NCBI GenBank assembly: GCA_018806915.1
Contig: JAGKQI010000090.1
Span: 124,001-188,000, forward strand
Direction of reading: 5' to 3'
DNA: 64,000 nt
DNA from: Phytophthora colocasiae
Lineage: Eukaryota > Oomycota > Peronosporomycetes > Peronosporales > Peronosporaceae
In this document: positions 9,021 to 18,964 of the stretch, in pieces
Numbering within the stretch: the first letter of the stretch is position 1
Layout: every line of letters begins with the position of its first letter
Made by a program: the position numbers and the translations under genes
Notes under the pieces: generated by a model
What the model was told of the DNA's origin: nothing
The model's database searches: none
Seen by the model: only the letters and a program-made list of their open reading frames with translations

Positions 9021-12000
9021 AATCGCAACAACGGCAACAACAACGGCAACAACAACGGCAACAACAACAACAAATCCTCTCGTCGCGATGAAGGTGGATA
9101 CGATCAGTCACACCGCAAAGAGACCCTGATTGCAGTTGTGTCGAATGTACAAACGGCTGCATCCGCTATCATTCTCACGGCGCAACCTAGCCAGGACTTT
9201 GATTTCAGCTGGACGATTGACTCAGGTTGCAGCAGCCACGTCACGCAACATGTGGAATGGTTCAAGACTAAAACACCTGCAAGCGGAGGCATCACTGTCG
9301 GTGGAAAATCGCAAGTCCCCATCGAAGCTATTGGTACTGTAGAGCTCCAGATCACGGACTCCAAGGGCCAACTGGAACGCTTACACTTCACGATGTCCTC
9401 CTTGCGCCGAAACTGCAGTACAACCTGCTGTCAGTCGCTGCCGCTGTCGACGATGACTTCCGTTTTGGCTTTAAACGTACTATGTGTACTGTCCAAACAA
9501 ACCACCGCTTCTCGATCAAGGCGATGAAATCCGCGACATCGAAGCTCTACCAATTCGAAGCCTCTCCACTGCCGAAGGCCGAAGCTCACGTGGCTACCAC
9601 AGGTAAGCCGACTCGACTCATGCTACTACACAAACGTCTTGGTCATCCTAACATCCGTGTTTTACAGGCACTCACTAAAGACCAAGCCCTTCATGGACTG
9701 GATGCACCAGCTGTAGTTAGACCAGATTCTTTCTTTTGCACAGCATGTACTTACGCGAAGTCACACCGCGCTCCTTTTCCATCCAATAGACATGTTGAAC
9801 GCTCTACTAGCCCCTTACAAAAAGTTCACTCTGTTATTTGTGGCCCTCTTCCCGTCCCCAGCCTTGGCGGCTGCCGCTACTTCGTCGTATTCATTGACGA
9901 CTTCAGTCGCTACATGTTTACCTATCCGATGAAGGCACGTAGTGAACTCTACTCATGCTACAAAGACTTTCGCATGAAAGCTTTGAATATATTCCGAAGT
10001 GATGTTCATACTCTTGAATATCTCTTGCCACCGCCGGATGTGGACATCCAGGCCTTGCAGGCTGACAACGCTAAAGAGTACGAGAAACTGGGACGCGTTA
10101 TTTTTTCTAAGTATGGAACGCACGCTCAATTTACCAATGCTTATACACCACAACAGAATGGTGTTACAGAACGCCGCATGCGCACAATCATGGAACGTGT
10201 ACGGGCACTACTGTTAGATGCCTCGCTCCCCAAACCGCTCTGGGCAGAATGTGTTACACATGTTACGACACTCCTCAACATGACACCAAGCGCTAACACA
10301 CACAATTGTACACCGTTTGAGTTGTGGTACAATCGAAAACCGACTGTTCAATATCTGAAAGTGTTTGGCTGTGCTGCGTATGTCCATATCAACGACATCT
10401 ACAGGGACAAACTCGATCCCCGTGCCAAACTCTGCATCTATCTCGGAATTCCCGAGCACAAGAAAGGCTATCGACTCATGGACGTCAAAACCCATCGTGT
10501 CGTTTACAGTCGAGATGTGATTTTCAATGAGATTGACTTTCCGACTGTTGAAAATATTGAGGTAACGTCGGGACCGCTCCAGCTACCGGATCACCTAACT
10601 GAAGCGCCTATTATTGCTGACGAACTTCCAGCATTTGTTCCATCGGAAACACAAGCCTATTCATCCCAGCCTGAATCTCCAGGTAACTCGGTTGTAGAAC
10701 CACAATCTGCATCTACTTCCGCTTCGAACCAGCTTCCTTCTCTTGGGGAGGCTCTGGAACGTGGCGTCTTGACATACTCTTTTGTTACGGAGACGCCGTC
10801 ACAACCGTCGACCACAAGTGTAAAACGCCCACGGTATGACGAAGAAATCGATCTAGGCGCGTTAAATTCCCTTGAAGACATCCAGGAAGTAGAGGAACGC
10901 ACATGTCTTGTTCTTAGCCTACTTGCAATTCGTCATGTGCCGGAACCAAAAACGTACCATGCGGCGATGCGCTCGTCCTACGCGAATAAGTGGCACGCAG
11001 CTGCTGACTCGGAATACCAGTCCCTAATGACCAACCAGACGTGGATCCTGGTACCTCCTCCCAATAACCGCAAAGTACTCCAAAACCGGTGGGGTTTTGT
11101 TGTTAAATACACTGGCTCAGGAGAAATCGATCGCTTTAAAGCTCGGTTAGTTATTAAAGGCTTCTTACAGCAATATGGCGTTGATTACGATGAGATATTT
11201 GCCCCCGTCATCCGTATGGAAGTCTTACGCCTGCTACTAACGATTGCAGCTCTTCTTGACTTTGAAATTCACCAGTTGGATGTCAAGACAGCGTTTCTCA
11301 ACGGAACCCTTGACGAGGAACTATATATGAAACAACCAGAAGGGTTTGTAGTTCCTGGAAAGGAAGGCCTTGTTTGTAAACTTCTCAAAAGTCTTTACGG
11401 TCTCAAACAGGCACCTCGTATCTGGTATCAAACCTTGTCCGCTTTCTTGGAAAGCCTTGGATTCCACAAACTGATTAAAGATCGATGTGTTTTCATGGCA
11501 ACACTCGAAGGCGATACATGTTACGTAGCAGTTTATGTTGATGACTTACTGATCATTGCACCAACTGTCAACCTCGTATGTCAGATCAAATCTGCCTTGA
11601 ACAAAAGATTCTCCATGACAGATTTAGGGGAGGTGAAGTACATTCTCGGCTGGGCAATCGAACGGAACCGCGAAGCCCGAACGATATTTATCCACCAACG
11701 CAAGTATGCACGCACAGTGTTAGATCGCTTTAAAAACCTTGTAACATATCCAGTGGCAACTCCATCAGACCGTAATGCCAAACTTACAACTCAAATGCAA
11801 CCAAATACACAACTTGAAAAAGAGCAAATGGAAGGTATTCCCTACCGTGAAGTTGTAGGTAGTGTCATGTATCTCATGGTTGGCACAAGACCCGATCTAG
11901 CATTCTACATGCGCGATGTCAGCCAATTCCATTGGAAAGCAGTGATTAGAGGGCTTAAGTACCTCTCAGGTACAGACGACCTTGGTCTCTTACTGGGAGG

Positions 12001-12520
12001 GTCAAAGCTGGTCAATGCAGCAAACCTTGCAGACCACCTCATGGCGTACACTGATTCAGACTATGCCAATTGCCCTGACACAAGACGCTCTGTTGGTGGC
12101 TACATCACTATGGTAGACCACAGCCCAATCTCCTGGCTTTCGAGGAAGCACCACACAGTTGTGCTCTCGACAACAGAATCAGAATACATTGCACTATGTC
12201 ACTGCATGCAGGAGTTAATTTTTCTTAAGCTACTGCTCAAAGAACTTGGTTTCATAACCTCAAAAGCAGTCAAGATTCAAGAAGACAATCAAAGCTGTAT
12301 TAAGATCTCGAATAATCCGGAACTACACGGGAGATCAAAGCATATTGATATTCGATATCATTTTGTACAAGAGAAGGTTGAGCGACATGAATTTAGTATT
12401 GTATACTGCAACACCAAATCAATGGTAGCAGACATTTTTACTAAAGCGCTTGATAAGCATCAATTTCGAGACTTAAGAAACAAGTTAGGTATGCACTCTC
12501 TTGCTAAACTTAACAGTTAA
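9021..12520 (+). pseudogene. Copia pol (protease, integrase, RT, RNase H), disabled
   Basis: Immediately after the gag TGA the same frame continues (NRNNGNNNG repeats) to the protease motif WTIDSGCSSHVT. One base is missing near 9387, after which pol resumes in another frame (DVLLAPKLQYNLLSV). In order it has the GAG-pre-integrase finger (LLHKRLGHPN, CTACTYAK), the integrase core, RT (YVDDLLI) and RNase H (AYTDSDYANC, STTESEYIAL). The first integrase catalytic Asp is replaced by Val (HSVICGP; codon GTT at 9833-9835), while ADN and NGVTERR are kept. RT and RNase H look intact. Confidence 0.86.
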
Positions 12521-13935
12521 GCCTACACGATAAATTTCATCATTCATATATTACTTCACAACTAATAAAGAGTCACGTAGTAACATGAGTTTTTCCCTTT
12601 AAGAGCTTTAACAGTAAAAGGTTTTCTCATTTACTTACGGTAAGGTTTTATACTCAAAGAGTTTTCCCTGGCACACGGCCGCCAACTTTACATTTACATT
12701 TACATTACAACAAAACGTGAAGAAACAAGAATGAAAATATATTTAGAACTTAATCAAAAAGTACAACCGCTGACGAACTGGACAAAGTCGTTTCTGCGAC
12801 CTCCATTGACCTACTTGTCGACAAAATTTACAGCGTCCTCAAAATCCGTCCTCAACAAGCAGTTAATACGGACACTTCTTACGTCGACGCTGTCGCTCGG
12901 TTATGGACCCTTTTGGCGAAAGGTGGCCGGTCGTCGACGGGAATGAATGCTGCGTCGAAATTCGGCACTGTTAATGCCGTAGTCGTTGACTCGGTGTATG
13001 TAGATGGACTTGTAACAGATGAAGAAAGCTGCTCCGAGGTCGAAATCGGGCCTATTGTTGTCACCGTAACCGTAGCCATGCTTGATGTACCAGTTGGAGT
13101 GAAACTTGTAGACGTTGCCTTTGAAATATATTCCATAGTTGCTACAGTCCTTACGGGCAACCTGTGCTGACCGATGCATGATCTCTGAAGCTGGCGTTTA
13201 ATAACTGAGCCAATCTGCACGGTCACCACGGTCACCAGCACGGTACTGTAGGTTGTACGAAGTGCCGAGCTCTGGAAATGCTGCACAGAGTCGAATGGCT
13301 CTCTTCCTTACGCTGGCGAAGTTCTTCAGACGCAGGAGACGCTGGACTGGTCCCAGGAGCTTATGTACTTGACTTGGAAACGCTGTGCACGCTGAGGAAG
13401 GGCTGTGATGCTTCGGAGTGAGATGAATTGAAAATGAGCTCTACAGTCTTTCATAATATAGCAAGTAGCCTTTGCGTTGCTGCAGAGAGCACGTGGAGAC
13501 CTGATGGCACCTTTTTAACATGCGTTTCTTAATTGCTTGGCCTCTGTAGATGTTGTAGCATACGATGCCACGCACGTGCAGATAAGACAACCACATGTAT
13601 TATATAACTTCAACAATTGTACTTTTATAATCTATAACTGCCAAAACTAATTCGTTTTGAACATTTGGCTCACTTTCTATTCTGCCACCTGCTGCAGAGG
13701 TGGCCAAATGACGGTTTGGACTCTGCCTCGCCAGAAAACTGTCCTGGCGAGTAGAATCCAAATCCGGTCTCCGTTTAGCCGTAGGGCCTCTAGGAGCTTC
13801 AAAAACGAAAAATGCTTAATTTCGTGTAGCCATTTTGTGGATTGACTGAACACTTTTAACAGGGTTTTAACAGACCAATCAAAACACGTATATTTTATTA
13901 TCCAATGATGTTCCCTGATGTCGATCCAGGGAGGC
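12521..13935. other. Long 3' region of the Copia element with possible captured sequence
   Basis: Copia pol normally ends close to the polypurine tract. Here 1.4 kb intervenes. It holds a minus-strand coding-like remnant (12901-13400), an imperfect hairpin near 13690-13770, AT-rich sequence, and the purine tract CAGGGAGGC just before the 3' LTR. Nothing in it resembles the standard Copia proteins. Confidence 0.5.
12901..13400 (-). pseudogene. Unrecognised coding-like remnant in the Copia 3' region
   Basis: The minus strand reads a protein-like stretch (RKDCSNYGIYFKGNVYKF, then YIKHGYGYGDNN and FFICYKSIYIHRV). Upstream in the same general frame is RAIRLCAAFPELGTSYN, separated by a stop. The aromatic-rich, low-repeat composition looks like real protein rather than noise. 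I do not recognise the family and infer no function. It may be a fragment of a host gene picked up by the element. Confidence 0.3.
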
Positions 13936-14212
13936 TGTTGAGGTTAGGGCTCGTTCACAGGGACCACCTCTACACCGTGTCTTCTATAAACTAATAATGT
14001 AGAGACACGGTACTTTTGACTCTAATAAATAATGTACTAAAATGTCTGTGACATCAGTACGATGAATGGTAGCGGCAATTCTAGACTACGTTTCTGAATG
14101 CCGCATACTATTTTCTAGTGAGTAGCTATCTACTTTCTTAACATTAATCTTATTTCTTCTTTTTCTCTCTTCTACCCTACTTCCTTCAAGCTGCGCCCAA
14201 GTTCCCGCAACA
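13936..14212 (+). repeat. Copia 3' LTR
   Basis: This is 277 bp, preceded by the purine tract CAGGGAGGC and followed by the TSD CTCTG. It differs from the 5' LTR at a handful of bases (for example GAAGAG versus GTAGAG, and CCCCGC versus CCCGC). Confidence 0.9.
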
Positions 14213-14594
14213 CTCTGCATGCAGACCAGTGAAAGACCCTTCACCTATGGACGATATTTTCTACACGATAACCAGCCGCTCTTCCTCCCGGTAGAAACGA
14301 GAAATGTATCTCTGCAACAATTGTCCGCCATCCAACGACCGAAGAACGCGAGATTTAATGAAAACGTCGATGTCCTGTACCGTCTCGTAGTCTCTAAAGG
14401 GAGGGTCACCCAGCTCGTGAATTGCTTTCCCAAGGCATCGCACGTTTAGTTAAAAGTGTAGGGCAACGCCATCTTGAATAAGTGGTTGAAGAAGTCCACT
14501 TCTCCGTCTTCCTGACGCCGGTGGACTGAGTTACGTGTCGTTTCTGGTAGAGTCTCCATATTGTAGAAGTCCATACTCGACCAACGCGAGCACA

Positions 14595-15896
14595 TGTGGT
14601 GGAGCGGATCTGGCCAAAATCTGGTTGAGGCCGATCGCGATCGCCACTTGCGCCCAGACACCGACTAACGGAGGGGGTCCCCCGATGATCCGTGATCTTG
14701 TTGCGTGTAGTGTTCACCTTGTGTACCCGTCGGTAGGCGGGTTACGCTCTTCCAGGTAACTTCTGAAGATGTCTTGGGACGAGAAGAATGTCTTGGGTGA
14801 CGCAGGGGTGATGAGATAGCGTGGGAATACTTCACTCTACCTCGGAGGGGTTGATCCGGGTCGTAGGCGAGTTCTCGAGCCCTGATCCGGTCGCCTGGTC
14901 TTTGATCCAGGTCTTCCAAAGGTCCAATGTTGGGGATCTGATCCCTTCCTTTACGATGCTTGCCGCTTCCTATAGCGGGGGTCTTGATGGGTTGAGAGTC
15001 GACGAGATCGTCAGGCCAAGCAGCCAATTCCTTCCGATCCGTAGTTCGCACGTAAAGGATAGATCACTAGATAGGGTAAAACTGGCCAATGTATTATCCA
15101 GAATTAACCTCTATGCTAGATCTCTTCTCCTTACCTTCTTGATGCTGGTGGGCCAATGTAATTCCCGGTCCCAGTCTTGGATGAAGGCACTTGTGAGGTC
15201 CAGAGCAAATTCGATTCTGTTTATGGTTATTCCTATGTCTACTAGCCCCATCCTCATCTGCTATCCTACGATTACCTGACATCCGGCTACACAGCTGCCC
15301 TTCCGATCTTCGATCTTGATCTCACCTAACCCCTGATCGCGATCTCGATCTGCCGATCTCGATCAACCATCTCGGTCATCGATCTTGGTCCACCGTCTTG
15401 AACAATGATCCCGATCAGCAGCCTTCATACTTGATCTCGCGTGCCTGCGTCGTCGACATTCCAGGTCTTGAGCTTCCCAGACTTGATCACCACTCCCCAC
15501 GCGACTAACACTGCCATCAGGTCCCCTCGGCAGCATCTCACGGTTATGTTGTCACCGGCCCACCATAGATCACACCGATCCCGACCCTCTGCCGCCTTGA
15601 TCTCCTTCTCATGCGACCTCAGGCAAGGTGCCCTTTTCTCCTCCGACCCTGAGCCGCCACGCGGGACCGCACGGCGGGTTCTCCAATCACTTAGTCTCAC
15701 TCGACCAAGACGCCATCCATTCGTCGCTGGCGAGATCCAGACGAACATCGATCTGGATCCATTCGTCAGCCATCGTTCGCGCAATCTGGGGTCATCAACT
15801 GACATCTTGCTTCGCCAGAGGCCCCTGTCGCTTGATCCGACTCTCTCTGGGCCTGACGTTGCCTTTTCTCGGATTTCTTATTCGCGCTTCACCACA
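14595..15896 (-). repeat. Gypsy 3' LTR (in element orientation)
   Basis: This is 1302 bp and extremely rich in GATC; bases 15301-15360 alone contain seven. It is followed at 15897-15905 by TCCGCCCCC, whose complement GGGGGCGGA is the polypurine tract. Plus-strand reading from 15441 is open through the LTR border into the antisense gene. Confidence 0.88.
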
Positions 15897-16022
15897 TCCG
15901 CCCCCAGCCTGCAAGTTGGTCCGTCTCGGTCCACTTCAGGTCTCATTCTCCAATCTTCAGCCCAAGGCACAAGTCACCCCGACAACACTTCGACTACCAC
16001 CAACGGATCCCTTCCAGTCTCC

Positions 16023-18610
16023 ATGAGCCAGCAAGGAAGTGATCCCGGGAGCGATTATTTGCCTACACCTCCCGATTCCCCAAGATCCCCCGACGGTCCG
16101 CCATCTCCCCATTCCGACATCTCGCGACGTTCGTCGGGTCCGGCTCCAGACCACGCCCGCCCGCTCTCATCCGATGAGGCTGGGCCGATGCCGGGCAGTC
16201 CAGGGTGGGATCGCCTGGTGCGCGAACGTGATCAACTAAGTCGTGAAGCCATGGAACTTCGGGCGCATGTCGACGCCATGGAGCGGTTCCGGGCAGACCA
16301 GCAGGGCAAGATTGTGCGTCTGGAGCGCGAGATCGCTGATCTCGCGGAGGAAGCCTCTGATCTCGATGGATTGCGTATGCAGGTTCACCAGCTCCGATCG
16401 GAACGCGACGAGTTCGCGCGGCGTCTCAACTCTGCCCAGGCAGACCTAGATCGAGCTACAGAGGACAGGGATCGTCTGACCGAAGAGGTGGAACAAGCCA
16501 CCAACGAGATCCAGGATCTCCAGGCGGAAGCCCGGATCCATGCTTGCGATCTGGCTGAGGCGAAGCAAGACTCCATCATTGCCAAGGCCAGCTACAACCG
16601 GATCTCGGCTGATCTTGCACATCTCCAGCTGGATTCCAGCCCCACGCCTTCGACAGGGGCTCCCACCCGATTGGCCCTGGCTGAGCGAGATCGAGCCTTG
16701 GCGGACTCCGCCCGAGCGATCGCTTCCCTGACCAGTATCGCTGGTGAACGTGACCTAGCCACCGATCAACTCGCCCACGCTAACTCCGAACTGAACCGAG
16801 TCACTTCGGAGCGGGATCGCCTACTCGTGGAACGAGACCAAGCGTTCGCAGATCGCGACAGAGCACAGGCGGATCTCAGCGCCGAGCGACAACGATCCAC
16901 TCGTCTAGGTGCGCATATAGTCTAGATCCCCCTCCACCTGACCATGATGACTCATATTCTGTTTGTCGTAGAGGATGATCTGATCGGTACCCATGCCGAA
17001 GTGCAGGAGTTAGAAGCGAGTCTTCAGGCATTGCAGGAGAACTACGATCAGGCAGAAGGTGACGTAATGGCGACCACCAACGTCCTGACCGAAATGGTGT
17101 CTCGGCTCCGCGCTGCTCAAGATGAACGGGGGGTCAAACGTGCTCTCAGTCCGCCCCCATCTCCTGCTACATCGCCCCCGCACAAGACCTCGCGGACGGA
17201 GCCTCCCCGGCCGATCACGACGCGGCCCCACCTGATGTTCCCGCTGGAGACCAACCCGGTGGCCAGGCCCAGGCGACCGATCTCGAAGAAAAGCACGAGG
17301 AAAGCCCAGATCCCTTCGATCTGGGTCCTGAACCCGCGATCCCGACTGGGCCAGATGCGGAGGAAGCAGATCGCACCCAGGCCATCTCGCAAGTGACCGT
17401 GGAAGCACCTTCCCCGAAGAAGGGTGGCTCGGATCGGTCCAAACGTAAACCCGATCCAGAGCATGACGATGACGCGGAGGATTCTGGCGCTGGATCCGAC
17501 GACGCTCTTCGGGCTACGATACTCCGATCGCTGTCGTGGCACCGCCGGCATGGAAATCCTCCTCCGGCATCCGGTGATCAAGGGGGGCCTGCTCCATCGA
17601 CGCCTCCGGCGCAGCCGACACCTCCGGGCGGCAGTTCCCCACAGACTCCGATCACTTCTCCTCAGGGGTCCCCGAGGGGTAGTCCAGCTGGCGGGAGCCC
17701 TCCCGGTGGTGGATCTCCGGGTGGCGGCTCTCCCGGCGGCTCGCCACGCCCCCAGCTGCACCCTCCCCTGTTCGCGATCAGCTCGTCTATTCCCGGGTAT
17801 GCGAACGTCCGGCAGTTTGCGGCTGGTGATGTCTTCCCGTGGGATCCGATGTTCGTCGGAACTTTGGCGATCGTCGGTATGATCCTCTCCACATTGTCCA
17901 AGAGGCTGCTGCTACCTCCCGGATTCCTCTACCCCGCGAGATCACCAGCTAATCGCCCTTCCCGAGCCGGGGTCGGTTGGTTGGCTAGCCTGATCACTGG
18001 GCCCAACGTGCAGGCCCTACTTGCTACCCGACCTTGGGAGGTGCTCCGCAACCGACCGGCCCCCCTCACCTTCGATCTCGGTCTACATCGTCGTGCTGGA
18101 ACCATGCTGGGGCAGATCGCGGATGCCTACGCCGCCTTCGAGTCAGATCACCTGCAGGCCTACTGGGAATCGACCCATTATCTCGAGATCACAAAGGCGA
18201 TGTATGAAGCTGATCCTGATCTCCGTCGGTATTACCTCGAGCGTCGGCAACGGCGTAGCCGTACCGGAGAACGTTGGCGGCTGCTGTTGGGACGATTCCT
18301 GCCCATGATGAGGGCGATGTGGGCGGACATCGATCTTCTGCTCGATCCCTACTTCCTGCACTTCCCTACTATCCGTGATCGGGTATACTGGTACCCCGGA
18401 TCGGCCTCCCGAATGGCTAACCTGGCCCAGCCGACTCTGAACCGACCGGAGCCCACCGATCTGATCTCTGCGTTGGCAGAATGCGATCAGGAGGACCCTT
18501 GGCGCAACCATTACCGCGATCGGCCGGCAGATCACCCGTCCCGGCAGATCCCACGGCTCGAAAACAAGTTTAACCCGCCTGCTCCACCTACACCTCCTGG
18601 GACTCCCTGA
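16023..18610 (+). CDS. Antisense spliced coiled-coil gene inside the Gypsy element
   Basis: The frame is open from 15441 in the LTR. I favour MSQQGSD at 16023, the first Met after the LTR, as the start. Exon 1 (to 16908) encodes a Pro/Ser-rich start then a long coiled coil (RDQLSREAMEL, RDRLTEEVEQATNEIQDLQ). A 63-bp intron, GTGCGC...GTCGTAG (16909-16971), joins it in frame to DDLIGTHAEVQELEASLQAL, continuing the coiled coil. Near 17170 the likely frame moves by one base at a C5 run and continues through an acidic then Pro/Gly-rich linker to a folded-looking C-terminal domain (ANVRQFAAGDVFPWDP, YWESTHYLEITKAMYEAD, ALAECDQEDPWRNHY). The family is not recognised. It resembles Gag/capsid-like or accessory proteins only in general layout. 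Confidence 0.62.
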
Positions 18611-18964
18611 TCCCGCGATCTCGACCAGTCCGGAGGTGATCAGCTGAGCCTGGAGTCGGTCAGCACGCTTACATATTCTCTATCACGATCCGGTACTTCG
18701 CCACGCGATCCCGACTCCAGCCTAACCTCTTTTCAATTCCACGTAATCTTTCCAGCTTCAAAAACCAGCGTTCTTCTCCATACTTACTCCACAGTTTCGA
18801 TCCCACTTAGCATCCTCGAAATCTCCATATCTTCCTTCCAATCACTCCGGTTTCACATGCATATACAAGAAAAATATAAAATCTCCACATCCGATCCAGA
18901 TAGACATCCAGATCAGCATCCGCGATCTCGGCGTTGTGACCCGGTCACGTCGCCTTCTCTGCGT
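18611..18964. other. Gypsy non-coding spacer between pol and the antisense gene
   Basis: These 354 bases separate the convergent 3' ends of the antisense gene (18610) and pol (18965). No frame of note is seen. The space should contain both polyadenylation signals; ATAAAATCTC near 18876 is only a weak candidate. Confidence 0.4.

Larger units (their letters stand above)
7527..14212 (+). mobile_element. Copia LTR retrotransposon (6.7 kb) inside an M96 gene
   Basis: LTRs at 7527-7804 and 13936-14212 begin TGTTGAGG and end GCAACA. A 5-bp TSD, CTCTG, flanks the element (7522-7526 and 14213-14217). The order is gag, protease, integrase, RT, RNase H, which defines Copia. The LTRs differ at about four substitutions and one single-base indel, so the insertion is fairly young but not brand new. 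Coding disablements are a TGA after gag, one deleted base before integrase and a lost integrase catalytic Asp. The 3' region after pol is long (1.4 kb). Confidence 0.9.

Noticed and set aside
12913..13170. Plus-strand frame in the Copia 3' region
   Set aside because: Val-rich shadow of the more protein-like minus-strand reading.
15441..16022. N-terminal 194 residues of the antisense gene encoded in the LTR
   Set aside because: They are Arg/Ser/Pro-rich without structure, and the same frame exists in the other LTR at 27775 without a gene behind it. The Met at 16023 is a better start, though the longer form is not excluded.
16944..17396. Separate 150-aa gene in the Gypsy element
   Set aside because: Its start codon lies inside the 63-bp intron of the antisense gene. 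The coiled coil continues from the upstream exon.
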